From Seribacter sulfatis (lineage in GTDB: Bacteria; Verrucomicrobiota; Verrucomicrobiia; Opitutales; Seribacteraceae): a stretch of DNA of 64,000 nucleotides. Below the pieces are notes generated by a model. The model did no database searches, was not told the DNA's origin, and was given only the letters and a program-made list of their open reading frames with translations. A program made the position numbers and the translations under genes. The stretch covers positions 18,816-82,815 of the forward strand of contig NZ_CAXLMO010000023.1 in the NCBI RefSeq assembly GCF_964187635.1, given 5' to 3'. Positions within the stretch are counted from its first letter, which is position 1, and each line of letters starts with the position of its first letter. Below, piece by piece: positions 25,924-35,100 of this stretch.

Positions 25924-28284
25924 GGAATTATAATCAGGAAGTTCCTTTTCCTCTTTCGGTTTGTTAATGGCTCCGAAACCGAAAAATCGTAATATTGGCG
26001 TGGAGTATGCTAATCCTATAATAATCAATTGGGACACGATGAAGGCCATAAGATAATCAAATGCCTTATCCATAAACCCATAGGAGTGAAGCCCAACACC
26101 AAGCATATTGGTTCCGAACCAAGACCAGGAGGTGACCACATTTCCAAAAATTGCAATGCAGGCAAGACCTTTGGTTTTCGCGATCCCAGAAAAGCGGGCA
26201 TGGAGAAGGAGTGCATTCCAGATTACAATCAATAGGGCACCATTTTCCTTGGCATCCCAACCCCAAAATCTTCCCCATGACTGATCTGCCCAAATTCCCC
26301 CAAGAATAGTTCCCACCAGGCTGAATAGTAGTGAGAAACAGGTGATACCGTAAATCATTGAGTCTAAAGTTTTTTTCAACTTTTTTTCCGGTTTTTTGAA
26401 AACAAAACAACCGAGGTGATAAAAAACGTAAGCAATCCCAAGAAAACCGGCTAGGTAGGTCGTGGAGTAGCCAATACTTATGCAGACCACATGAGTAGCT
26501 AGCCAAAAGTTGGAATCCAGTACTGCGCGCATCATTTCCATCGTGTCACCCGTTGGATTGAGTGATGCATCCAAGCTTAGGCTGTGGGCAATTACCAAGC
26601 TGCCAAATCCGATCAGGGCACCCATCGCCGAGGCTATTCCCAGTCGGATATATTTTTCAGTAGCCAGGCAGAGCAGAACGGAAGCCCATCCAATAAAGAG
26701 GGCGGAAGAATATAAATTAGTAACCGGGGGGCGACCTTCAATCCACATTCTCGCTACCAATCCAAAAGTATGACAAAAGAATACTATGATGGTTAAATAA
26801 TATGCTGCATTACGAAGCGATTTAACCATTGCAGAGTCCCCTAGAAGTGCTGCAAAAAACCAGGAGAAGCTGGCAACCAAGAATATCAGACCGTATGCAA
26901 TTGCGCTTCGGTAAAATGGTTCAAACCCGTTGAAAGTTTTTTCAAAAGAGAGTGTGGATGTGGCTGAACCTGCACGAAGTGTAATTAATTGATACATTTC
27001 AGTGACAAGATTATTGAATTTTTCGAAATGGTTACCCTGATACGCGAGTGCAAGCTCCTCGTATTGGAGGATAATTGGATCCACTCCTTCTTTTACTTTA
27101 ATGGCTTCGGCATACTGGACAGCAAAGAGTGCGGAAGGATTGAGCTTTTCATTCTCTTTGATGTATTCAACTCTTTCCTTGAGAGAAGTTCTGTCCAAAG
27201 AAAGGAGTTCTCTTAAAATAAGGGCAAATTGTCCGGGGTCCATATTTTGTTTTTCCCTTGATTCGAGAGGTTCTGCCCCAACAAGAGATTCAGTAACTTT
27301 CAACCATTTTCCATCACCCTCTGAAATGATGGGTGGTATGGGAAGAAATTCAGTCCATAAATTGGCTTGGTTATAGCGGTCCACGAAGAATACCACCTTG
27401 GCGAACTCTTCACTTCCTAGTTTTACTACCGATGGATTTTGGGACAACTTAGCAGTCAACTCACGAAACCTTATAAATTCATCGCTTACCGCACGGTCCC
27501 GTTCAGGGTCATACACTAATTCAGTAACTCCTAATTGCTTCAATACCTCGGTACGATCCGGCGTAGTGGGAGGGGAAAGGGAATGTTTCAGCTTTTTATA
27601 GATGAGGAGCGACCCATAAAGTTCGATAATGTTTTGTTGAAAGCTGTCCCGAAGTTCGCTTTCTACTTCCCCTGCTTTCCTCGCAGAGGAATCGATGTTA
27701 GAAAGAAAAGGTTTAAGTTCTTCGTAGGAATAATGTTTTCCATTCGTGCTCAACTTTTGACTAAGTAGCCCCAGGACTTGGTCGTGATCGATAAGAAATG
27801 TTTTTAGTTTATCTGCTTTTTCAGGTGCGAAGAGAACCTGAGCAAGCCAATCAACTGCTTGCACTTCGACCGCGACTACTTCGACACCGTTTTGTGGTAT
27901 TTTTACTTTTTTTAACTTTTTGTACTCTTTTAAAATGTCTACCTGTTCTTCACTAAGTGAATTTCCCGATTTTTTCTGTTGAGTTATATTATCTATTTCC
28001 TCCGACTCCTCTTTTTCCAGAACTCGAAGCGCAGTTCGTTTATTTCGGAGAACAAGCAGGATATTTCGAGCTACACTGTCGAGTGGTTTAACCCTTCCGC
28101 CACGCAGCACAGGGAGTTGGGAGAACGAGTCCAGATTAAACGATTCATTGGATTCGATTGTGCTTGGATCACCGGAGCTTAGAAAGTCAAAGATTGATGC
28201 CTTAGTCCAGGTGTTTGGCAAAAAGGAAATATACAAACCTAAGAAAAGGATAACGGAGAAAACAATGGTATGGAGTTTGAACAT
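25915..28284 (-). CDS. ccsA: cytochrome c biogenesis protein CcsA (System II) with large N-terminal extension
   Basis: A 789-residue membrane protein. One N-terminal helix (about 6-24) is followed by about 400 mainly hydrophilic, helical residues that are probably periplasmic, then the CcsA core (about 465-775) of around eight helices. The core has the haem-handling tryptophan-rich motif WGRFWGWDAKENGALL and the conserved histidines in FFCHTFGL, LATHVVC and GVGLHSYGF. CcsA with ResB delivers and attaches haem to apocytochromes c outside the membrane. Typical CcsA is about 300-350 residues, so more than half of this protein is an extension. It lies one base from resB. Confidence 0.88.
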   Translation of the reverse strand: MFKLHTIVFSVILFLGLYISFLPNTWTKASIFDFLSSGDPSTIESNESFNLDSFSQLPVLRGGRVKPLDSVARNILLVLRNKRTALRVLEKEESEEIDNITQQKKSGNSLSEEQVDILKEYKKLKKVKIPQNGVEVVAVEVQAVDWLAQVLFAPEKADKLKTFLIDHDQVLGLLSQKLSTNGKHYSYEELKPFLSNIDSSARKAGEVESELRDSFQQNIIELYGSLLIYKKLKHSLSPPTTPDRTEVLKQLGVTELVYDPERDRAVSDEFIRFRELTAKLSQNPSVVKLGSEEFAKVVFFVDRYNQANLWTEFLPIPPIISEGDGKWLKVTESLVGAEPLESREKQNMDPGQFALILRELLSLDRTSLKERVEYIKENEKLNPSALFAVQYAEAIKVKEGVDPIILQYEELALAYQGNHFEKFNNLVTEMYQLITLRAGSATSTLSFEKTFNGFEPFYRSAIAYGLIFLVASFSWFFAALLGDSAMVKSLRNAAYYLTIIVFFCHTFGLVARMWIEGRPPVTNLYSSALFIGWASVLLCLATEKYIRLGIASAMGALIGFGSLVIAHSLSLDASLNPTGDTMEMMRAVLDSNFWLATHVVCISIGYSTTYLAGFLGIAYVFYHLGCFVFKKPEKKLKKTLDSMIYGITCFSLLFSLVGTILGGIWADQSWGRFWGWDAKENGALLIVIWNALLLHARFSGIAKTKGLACIAIFGNVVTSWSWFGTNMLGVGLHSYGFMDKAFDYLMAFIVSQLIIIGLAYSTPILRFFGFGAINKPKEEKELPDYNSLD

Positions 28285-28285
28285 A

Positions 28286-29563
28286 TTACGCTTTCGCAGG
28301 AGTTTTCGAATTTTTCCTCAGAAATTTAAATAAGTGGAAACTAAATTGCCAAAGCATTCCTATCGAAACTAATATACAGGCAATGTAAGGAACAAGCCAA
28401 CTGGGGTTACTGATCACCTGAAAGACAGTGTAGTTAGCAGAATCATTCATTTGGTACTGGTAAAAGGTCTTCCCTCCATGGCGCAGCGGGGTGTTCATGT
28501 AGACTAATGCCCGGCGTGTTTGATTTTCATCGAGGTGTAACTTGATGTCGCTTTCAAAATTAAAAGGTATTTCGGTACCTTGGTAATTTTCATGCTCAAT
28601 ATCGAGAAGTTCGATTGAAAAGGGAAGATATTCCCGCTTCTGTCGGAGAGTGATTCCCCATAGTTTTCCATTGTGTCGGATAGATTGAAAGGAAAGGTCA
28701 GCGAGCTTGGGCGATATCTGAGACCATACATGACTGCCAGCGGGGTGAGAAATCGTCATCCAATTCCCGAGGCTTTTTCCTTGGTCAGTCAGTTCAAATA
28801 CTAAGTATCCAAAATTCATTCCATCGCCACTAAAGTCTTCATCTTTATCGGTAATATTCAAATTGGCAGATTGCCCAACCCCTCGGTTTACCATTTGTGC
28901 AATTTTTGACTTGGGTGTTCCCGGAGCAACAAAGTCAAAATTACAGTTCACTCCAAAATGATGAACTTTGAGAGTAAAGGGAAGGGATTGATCTATCAAT
29001 GTACCGCCTTTTTCCAAAAGATTTTGGGGAATAGTAACCACTCGTTCCTGGTCTGGGTCAGTCACATTGCGCAGGGCAAGTTCAACTCCATGAAATCGCT
29101 CGATATAATTACTACGTTCGCCTTTATTAATGGTCATGCGCGATTCTTCCTGAATTGCCTGAGTCACTAATTGACCGACAAGGAGAAGAATAATTCCCAA
29201 GTGAATGAGCTGAATTCCAATTTTCTTTCCGGTCCATTGAAAACGAACAATATAGGCGGCGGTCAGGTTAATAATAAGGAGCCCACCCAAAAGATAGCCA
29301 CCAGGAATTGGTAAAGGCAGACTGTGTAAATATTCTCCACCCCAGAACTTTTCAGGGTAATACCAAATACCATAAAAAGATTCAAAATATTCTGCAAGGG
29401 CTCCTCGAATTCCAATCCTTACCTGTTCGAGAGTAGCCACGAAAATAAGAATCATGGATAAGCTCAAGAGCGTAATGGTCAGTCGAAGAGATGCAAAAGG
29501 GATGAGGAAGCTGAAATTTTTCCTTCGTTGGCTGAGTGAATTTTTTCGTTTTGATTCTTTCAT
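28286..29563 (-). CDS. resB: ResB-like cytochrome c biogenesis protein
   Basis: A 425-residue protein with three N-terminal helices (about 22-45, 85-105 and 115-137), a large beta-rich domain outside the membrane (about 140-380), and a last helix (about 388-412). This matches ResB/CcsB of System II, though shorter. Recognisable features are LRLTITLLSLSMILIFVATLEQ at the start and the late TPLRHGGKTFYQYQ segment followed by a final transmembrane helix. It partners CcsA, whose gene begins one base downstream. The upstream lipoprotein gene ends two bases before it, so the three form one operon. Confidence 0.85.
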   Translation of the reverse strand: MKESKRKNSLSQRRKNFSFLIPFASLRLTITLLSLSMILIFVATLEQVRIGIRGALAEYFESFYGIWYYPEKFWGGEYLHSLPLPIPGGYLLGGLLIINLTAAYIVRFQWTGKKIGIQLIHLGIILLLVGQLVTQAIQEESRMTINKGERSNYIERFHGVELALRNVTDPDQERVVTIPQNLLEKGGTLIDQSLPFTLKVHHFGVNCNFDFVAPGTPKSKIAQMVNRGVGQSANLNITDKDEDFSGDGMNFGYLVFELTDQGKSLGNWMTISHPAGSHVWSQISPKLADLSFQSIRHNGKLWGITLRQKREYLPFSIELLDIEHENYQGTEIPFNFESDIKLHLDENQTRRALVYMNTPLRHGGKTFYQYQMNDSANYTVFQVISNPSWLVPYIACILVSIGMLWQFSFHLFKFLRKNSKTPAKA

Positions 29564-29565
29564 TT

Positions 29566-30633
29566 CTATTCAGTCTCCCCTCGTAGTGAGATAGAATTAA
29601 GAAAAGAGATAAAGTTACTCTTTTCTTTTTCAGCAAGTGTGCGGTTTCCAATTAATTTGAAAAACCACGACTCTTTTTCTAAAAAGAGAGTACCAGCAAG
29701 AACTGCTTTTTCTTCTCCGTAGGCTTCGACTAAATGAGCGGAGTTTCCCGCCAGGGTAATGGAGCTACAGTACTGGTCGAGGGAAGCCTCTTGGATTGGG
29801 GCGAGATCAATCTGTCCAATCCATCTGTTCACATTCGCAAGTAATCCACCCACGTCACCGGGGAAAGAAGTCACTGAAATATCTAGCTGCGTTCCATTGG
29901 GACCCGCTACTTTATAACTTCCGATTCTCATCGAAGAGGCCTTGCCTTCACTCCAAGTGGACGGTTTTGACCAAGACCAAGGATTTTTGGGTGGTTTGGC
30001 TGAGTTGGTATTTCCCGTTTTGGGCAACGGGGCAGGCGATCTGGCAAGGATCGGCTTATTTTTCTCAGACCGGAGGGAGCAGGATTCAAGAAACTGAATA
30101 AAATTTTCCGATTCTTTCAGTACCAATTTTTGATCTGCGATAAAGGGAAAGAGCCATGTGTCTTTATCCTGCCTTAACAATGCGAGCAGAGCAGTTCGCG
30201 GTGGTGAGGATGCAGTTTCTACTTTGCTATTGAGATACACCCATTCAAAGGTTCGATCCCCTATTTTTTTTTCCTGTAAAAAAGGGGTTAGATTTTCTTG
30301 ATTAAAAGGGGGGTATCCCATTTCGCGTCCAAACATATTTGCCACATCAACAGTGGATACATTTTCCCGAAATGGCATAACTCCAATTCGTCCTTGCGGA
30401 CCGCTTTTCGTTTTTACATGAAAAGAACCTGCCATGGGTCCTGATAAGTCAGGGTTTTCTCCCCAGTTTGGAGGGAGTTTCCAGGATACAATGGGTCCGT
30501 CATATTCAGATGGAATGGAGAAGGATTCGATCTTTGGTTCCTCAGAACAAGATAGAATAAATAGGAGTACAGGAAGAGGGTACAGAAACCGAAAGAGGGT
30601 GTAATTAAAATTTTGGATCAAGGTCGAAAGCAT
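29566..30633 (-). CDS. lipoprotein with duplicated domain, linked to ccsA/resB
   Basis: A 355-residue predicted lipoprotein with lipobox LFILSC (Cys at about 30). Two related domains of about 135 residues follow (about 48-192 and 220-352), joined by a Pro/Lys-rich linker. Both begin with a W.P..W sequence and contain GS..V...G...I.V..FP, and both end with WF/LF...-E-NFI.FL.S.SLR. No family is recognised. As first gene of the operon with resB and ccsA, it may help deliver or hold haem or apocytochrome, but that is only positional inference. Confidence 0.6.
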   Translation of the reverse strand: MLSTLIQNFNYTLFRFLYPLPVLLFILSCSEEPKIESFSIPSEYDGPIVSWKLPPNWGENPDLSGPMAGSFHVKTKSGPQGRIGVMPFRENVSTVDVANMFGREMGYPPFNQENLTPFLQEKKIGDRTFEWVYLNSKVETASSPPRTALLALLRQDKDTWLFPFIADQKLVLKESENFIQFLESCSLRSEKNKPILARSPAPLPKTGNTNSAKPPKNPWSWSKPSTWSEGKASSMRIGSYKVAGPNGTQLDISVTSFPGDVGGLLANVNRWIGQIDLAPIQEASLDQYCSSITLAGNSAHLVEAYGEEKAVLAGTLFLEKESWFFKLIGNRTLAEKEKSNFISFLNSISLRGETE

Positions 30634-30725
30634 AGTAGTTTAATTTTCCTTTTTGAGCAAAGGAGATGACTCAGGTTTATAATTCTATGAAAATAAACTT
30701 TCGAGGCAAGCGTGGGGAGCCAAAA

Positions 30726-31829
30726 TCATGCATTACATTTGAAGAGGGTGACATCCCCATCTGCAAAAATGTATTCTTTTCCTTCTAGCCTAAGTTTACC
30801 CGCCTCTCTTGCCGCTTGCATTGAACCTGCTTCGAGCAGTTCATCATAGGAAACCACCTCCGCTTTGATAAAAGATTTTTCAAAATCAGTGTGAATTACT
30901 CCGGCACATTGAGGGGCGGTCATTCCTTTTTTGAATGTCCATGCTCTGGCTTCCTTCTCTCCAGCGGTTAAGAATGACGCGAGTCCGAGCAAATTGTAGG
31001 AGGATTGGATTAATGTGGATACTCCGGAGTCAGAAACTCCAATTGCTTCGAGGTATTCTGCTACATCATCCTCTCCCAATTCGGATAGTTCTTCCTCCAT
31101 TTTAGCCGAAATCACACAGGAGTCAGCATCCTGTTGTTCGGCCGCCCAATTCCTAAGGTTAGTCACATGTACATTCGTGGAAAAGTCTGCTAATTCATCT
31201 TCTTTCACATTACAGGCATAGAGCATGGGTTTTGAACTCAGTAGGCAAAAACTGGGAAGTCTTTTAACTTCATCTTCATCCATTTCTAAAAGGTTGGCAG
31301 GTTTTCCCTCGTCTAAATGCGGAATCAACTTCTCTAGTAGAGCGACATTTGCCTCCGCATCCTTGTCGTTTCCCCGTGCTTTCTTGGCGTTCTTTTGTAA
31401 TTGGCTTGAAACGGAATCTGCATCCGCTAAAACTAACTCCGTCAATATGACCTCGGCATCATTCACTGGGTCGACTCGGCCCATATTATGAATAATATCT
31501 TCATCTTCGAAGCAACGGACCACATGAACAATTGCATCGACCTCACGAACATTTGCGAGAAATTTATTGCCTAAGCCTTCGCCTTTGCTTGCTCCTGCAA
31601 CAAGACCGGCGATATCAACCATTTCGATTGCGGCAGGTATAATGGTTTGTGTTCCTGCGATTTTCGCCAGGCGCGTAAGTCGATCATCGGGTACCTGAAC
31701 TACGCCCACATTTGGATCGATGGTGCAAAAAGGATAATTTGCCGCCTCTGCTTTACGGCTTTTAGTAAGGGCATTAAAAAGAGTACTCTTGCCTACATTA
31801 GGTAGGCCAACAATTCCGGATTGTAACAT
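30726..31829 (-). CDS. ychF: ribosome-associated GTPase/ATPase YchF (OLA1 family)
   Basis: A 367-residue protein of standard YchF length. The P-loop is GLPNVGKST (about 8-16) and the switch region NYPFCTIDPNVGVV. The G3 motif is DIAGLVAGASKGEGLGN. The G4 NKxD motif is replaced, as is typical for this ATP-preferring family (region CNVKEDEL). The coiled-coil and C-terminal TGS domain follow (RAWTFKKGMTAPQCAGVIHTDF). It binds ribosomes and is linked to stress responses. It is divergent from the tRNA-His gene, with 121 bases between. Confidence 0.95.
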   Translation of the reverse strand: MLQSGIVGLPNVGKSTLFNALTKSRKAEAANYPFCTIDPNVGVVQVPDDRLTRLAKIAGTQTIIPAAIEMVDIAGLVAGASKGEGLGNKFLANVREVDAIVHVVRCFEDEDIIHNMGRVDPVNDAEVILTELVLADADSVSSQLQKNAKKARGNDKDAEANVALLEKLIPHLDEGKPANLLEMDEDEVKRLPSFCLLSSKPMLYACNVKEDELADFSTNVHVTNLRNWAAEQQDADSCVISAKMEEELSELGEDDVAEYLEAIGVSDSGVSTLIQSSYNLLGLASFLTAGEKEARAWTFKKGMTAPQCAGVIHTDFEKSFIKAEVVSYDELLEAGSMQAAREAGKLRLEGKEYIFADGDVTLFKCNA

Positions 31830-31950
31830 AATATTAAAAAACCACTGAATATGTCTTGAGTTGGATGATTGGTCAAGAAAGCTCGGTTGATTATTGTGTG
31901 CTTTCTCATTGACGGAATTGTGTACTTCTTTAGTTATAGAGCTCTTATAT

Positions 31951-32028
31951 GGCGATAGTAGCTCAGTTGGTTAGAGCATCGGCTTGTGGTGCCGAGGGTC
32001 GCCGGTTCGAATCCGGTCTGTCGCCCCA
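31951..32028 (+). tRNA. tRNA-His (anticodon GTG)
   Basis: A full cloverleaf: G at 31951 serves as encoded G-1 opposite discriminator C73 (32025). Acceptor arms GCGATAG/CTGTCGC pair with one G-T wobble. The D arm GCTC...AGC, anticodon stem TCGGC/GCCGA with loop TTGTGGT, T arm GCCGG-TTCGAAT-CCGGT, and an encoded CCA at 32026-32028 follow. The G-1:C73 pair is the identity element for histidyl-tRNA synthetase. A TTGACG hexamer at 31909 could be its -35 but the -10 is unclear. Confidence 0.97.
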
Positions 32029-32039
32029 TCCCTTTCTTC

Positions 32040-32906
32040 TTGAGGTTATCAACTACATTTTACCTTTTTATTGTACCGCTTTTTGTAAGTGGAATTTTAA
32101 ATGCTGTTCCTTCCTTATTTCCCCAAAGCAAGGACACTAAAGAAACCTTAAATCTTCCTTATGGGAGTGATCCCAGGCAAATTCTTGATGTGGTGAGTTC
32201 TGAAAAGTGCCATGATTCTCCGGTGATTATTTTTACTCACGGTGGAAGTTGGCGATGGGGACAAAAAGACTATCACCGGGAAATTGGTAAACAATTTGCG
32301 CGAAAAGGAATCGTGTTCACTACGATTAATTACAGACTTTATCCCGCCGTTCGTTTCCCCGCTTTTCCAAAAGATGTTGCGTTAGCCGTAAAATGGGTAA
32401 GAGAAAATATTGCCCAATTTGGCGGAGACCGAAATAAGATCTTTTTAATGGGTCATTCTGCGGGTGCACACAGCATAAGTTTAGTTGGCCTTGATTCAAA
32501 ATACCTCAGTGAATTAGGGGGTAACTTAGATTGGATAAAAGGGGTGATCCCGATGTCCTGTCCTTTTCAGTTTGAACCCTCGAAAGAATTTCTCTACCGG
32601 GATCTTTTTCCTTCGGAATTCGATGTTTCTCTGTTCATGCCAATGGGAATTAAAGTCGAGGGAGAAATCCCCTCTTTTTTCATTATGCACGGCTTTTTTG
32701 ATCCCATTATTCCGCATGAATTGGCGACTGAATTCGCTGAAAAATTAAGAAGTGCAGGGGGACATGCCCAGACTAGGATTTATCATTCTCACGGACATTT
32801 TTCTTTGGTGAGACGAACTACTTCCTGGCACATTTGGCCTACTCCTTTACTGACCGATGTGGTTTCTTTTATTGATTCTGAATCTCCGTCCACCAGGAAG
32901 AATTAA
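32040..32906 (+). CDS. secreted alpha/beta hydrolase (carboxylesterase-like)
   Basis: A 288-residue exported hydrolase. The open frame reaches back into the tRNA-His gene, so the start must be downstream; a TTG at 32040 gives a good signal peptide (MRLSTTFYLFIVPLFVSGIL). The fold is of the esterase/lipase type: oxyanion HGGSWRWG, then NYRLYP, GGDRNKIFLMGHSAGAH with the nucleophile Ser in GHSAG, HGFFDPIIP with the likely acidic residue, and HSHGHFS with the catalytic His. This is similar to DUF/BD-FAE and kynurenine-formamidase-like esterases; the substrate is unknown. Its 3' end overlaps the convergent kdtA gene by 4 bases. Confidence 0.78.
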   Translation: MRLSTTFYLFIVPLFVSGILNAVPSLFPQSKDTKETLNLPYGSDPRQILDVVSSEKCHDSPVIIFTHGGSWRWGQKDYHREIGKQFARKGIVFTTINYRLYPAVRFPAFPKDVALAVKWVRENIAQFGGDRNKIFLMGHSAGAHSISLVGLDSKYLSELGGNLDWIKGVIPMSCPFQFEPSKEFLYRDLFPSEFDVSLFMPMGIKVEGEIPSFFIMHGFFDPIIPHELATEFAEKLRSAGGHAQTRIYHSHGHFSLVRRTTSWHIWPTPLLTDVVSFIDSESPSTRKN

Positions 32907-34192
32907 TTTTTGCAGAATTCCAAGAGTTTATCTATCGTTTTCTCTGTAGGTGATCCCTGTTCTTGCCTCCATTTCAATCCGGCTTTTTTCATTTGAAGTC
33001 TCAGTTCTTCGTTTTCAATTAGAGAATGAAGGTGTTCCATGACTGACTCAATCGAGTCTCCCTGTTGAGCGGCTCCGCAAATTACTAATTCTTGGCAAGT
33101 TTCTGGAAAATTTGTGCAGGCAGGGCCAATGACCAAAGGAATTCCCATTGAAACCGGTTCGATTGGGTTTTGTCCTTCATCACGTGGGGGGAGAGTTTTT
33201 CCGAGAAAGCCAATATCAGCGCCCTCGATTAAATCAATAAGTTCGCCCGTTGTATCGGCCAGATAAACAATGCATTCACTCGTGTTATTCGATGGAAGGG
33301 TTCTTTGCCGATAGGAAAAAGAAAAAGTAGATAGCGTGCTTTTTACCTCATTTCTTCTTTCTGCATGCCTGGGGATAAGAAGAAGTCGGGCATCAATCTT
33401 TGTTTGGCGAATTTCTTGCAATACATCCAAGAGTAGTTTTTCTTCACCCGGCCATGTCGAGATTCCGGCCAGTACGAGAGAGGAGGCAGGAAACCCGAGT
33501 TCTTTTTTCCTCTGGTCTTTCTTCGAATCAGAGGGTGGGGTGGCAGGAGAAATATCAATTTTTAGGTTTCCCGTGGAAAAAGTGTTATCCTTAGCGACTC
33601 CAATTTCCTGCCACCTTTTTTCTTGAGTTGCCGAGGCGGCGAGGATTTGTAAGTGCTTTGGAATCAATAAATTTTGGAAAATGCCCAACTTACGAAGTCG
33701 ATTATAAGATCGATCCGACAACCGGCCGTTGATAATGCAAAATGGAATCCCTTTCTTTTTTGCTTGGTACATATGTTCGGGCCAAAGTTCACTATCCACG
33801 CAAATCGCAAGGTCGGGTTTGATTCGAGACCAGGTGAGCCATGAAAAGGGGAACCAATCGAGGGGGAATGGACCGGAGGCGAGGAGTTCTTTTGAATATT
33901 TTTGCTCAGCAATTTTCTGCCCGGTACTAGTTGTACCACTGAGTACAATTTCAAAATTTGAACTGGAAAGAAAAGAGTGAAGGATTGAGTGGATAGAAGA
34001 CAGTTCACCCACACTGACTGCTTGAATCCAAATTCTTGTTCGTTTTGAATCTTTGTCCGGTAGCCGTGGCCAGAAACCGAGGCGGTATTTCAATTTTTTA
34101 CCATAGCCTCCCCGTTTAATCATCCTCTTTAAATAATAGGGAGAGAGGATCAGAAAAAAAACAGGATAGATAATACGATAAAGAAAAATCAC
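32903..34192 (-). CDS. waaA: 3-deoxy-D-manno-octulosonic acid transferase (KdtA/WaaA)
   Basis: A 429-residue GT-B glycosyltransferase with a GTG start. An N-terminal membrane anchor (about 2-20) is followed by the acceptor domain with the catalytic base Glu63 in IQAVSVGELSS, and LSGTTSTGQKIA. The C-terminal CMP-Kdo-binding domain has LAGISTWPGEEKLLLDVL, IPRHAERR, YLADTTGEL and GKTLPPRDEGQNPIEP. It adds Kdo to lipid A precursor at the inner face of the inner membrane, which implies an LPS-bearing outer membrane. It is divergent from trpA. Confidence 0.95.
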   Translation of the reverse strand: MIFLYRIIYPVFFLILSPYYLKRMIKRGGYGKKLKYRLGFWPRLPDKDSKRTRIWIQAVSVGELSSIHSILHSFLSSSNFEIVLSGTTSTGQKIAEQKYSKELLASGPFPLDWFPFSWLTWSRIKPDLAICVDSELWPEHMYQAKKKGIPFCIINGRLSDRSYNRLRKLGIFQNLLIPKHLQILAASATQEKRWQEIGVAKDNTFSTGNLKIDISPATPPSDSKKDQRKKELGFPASSLVLAGISTWPGEEKLLLDVLQEIRQTKIDARLLLIPRHAERRNEVKSTLSTFSFSYRQRTLPSNNTSECIVYLADTTGELIDLIEGADIGFLGKTLPPRDEGQNPIEPVSMGIPLVIGPACTNFPETCQELVICGAAQQGDSIESVMEHLHSLIENEELRLQMKKAGLKWRQEQGSPTEKTIDKLLEFCKN

Positions 34193-34269
34193 TTAAATAA
34201 AAAGCAGTTTGGAAAGCTTTTCCATTGCCAAAAGGGCCGTTGATAAGAATAGATGCATTGTAATTACTT

Positions 34270-35082
34270 ATGGAGACTATTGATCGAATCGCGAAACTAT
34301 TTTCAAGTTGCCAAGAAAAAAAGCGTGCTGCTTTTGTGGGTTATGTGTGTGCATGTGATCCCGATTTTGATACATCATTATCGGTTTGTAGAGCTTTGAT
34401 TGAACGAGGAGTTGATATTTTAGAATTAGGAGTTCCCTTTTCTGACCCGCTTGCAGATGGCTTGACGAATCAATTAGCCGCACAACGTGCGTTAGAGGCG
34501 GGATGTGGTCGAGATGATGTCTTTCGCTTAGTGGAAGAGATTCGAAAGTTTTCAGAAGTACCAATTGTTTTTTATACTTATTATAATCTTATTTTTTCGC
34601 AGGGCATCGAAGAATATGTTGCACGGTCGCGTGAGGCGGGCGTGGATGGTTTACTGACTTTGGACTTACCGCCTGAAGAAGCGAGCGAATTGGTTGCTTC
34701 ATGCCGTCAGAACGGACTAAAAAATATTTTTATTATTGCTCCTACCACTCCCGAGAATCGTATTCCTACAATTGTCGAGAGTTCGTCCGGGTTTATTTAT
34801 TATGTCTCAAGAGCGGGAGTTACCGGCGAGAGAAAAGATTTAGCGGATGATTTAGACATTCGAGTCACCACTATTAAAAAATACACGGATCTTCCCGTTG
34901 TGGTTGGGTTTGGAATTTCGACGCCCGAACAGGTGAGTAAAGTCAGTGCAGTTGCCGATGGGGTTGTGATTGGAAGTACACTGGTCAACTGCATCTCTGC
35001 AAATTTGGGGAATCCAGATTTAATCGTGGAAAAGATTTCTGCCCGTACTGAGTCTTTATCTACAGGTTTGTCTAAAATGTAA
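34270..35082 (+). CDS. trpA: tryptophan synthase alpha chain
   Basis: A 270-residue TIM barrel of normal length. LELGVPFSDPLADG carries the catalytic Glu (about 57) and Asp (about 68), and YYVSRAGVTGER and GFGISTPEQ form the phosphate-binding loops. It cleaves indole-3-glycerol phosphate to indole, which passes to TrpB. No trpB or other trp gene is in this window, so trpA is separated from its usual operon here. It is followed by miaA 18 bases later. Confidence 0.96.
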   Translation: METIDRIAKLFSSCQEKKRAAFVGYVCACDPDFDTSLSVCRALIERGVDILELGVPFSDPLADGLTNQLAAQRALEAGCGRDDVFRLVEEIRKFSEVPIVFYTYYNLIFSQGIEEYVARSREAGVDGLLTLDLPPEEASELVASCRQNGLKNIFIIAPTTPENRIPTIVESSSGFIYYVSRAGVTGERKDLADDLDIRVTTIKKYTDLPVVVGFGISTPEQVSKVSAVADGVVIGSTLVNCISANLGNPDLIVEKISARTESLSTGLSKM

Positions 35083-35100
35083 AATTGTCTTCCTTTACCG

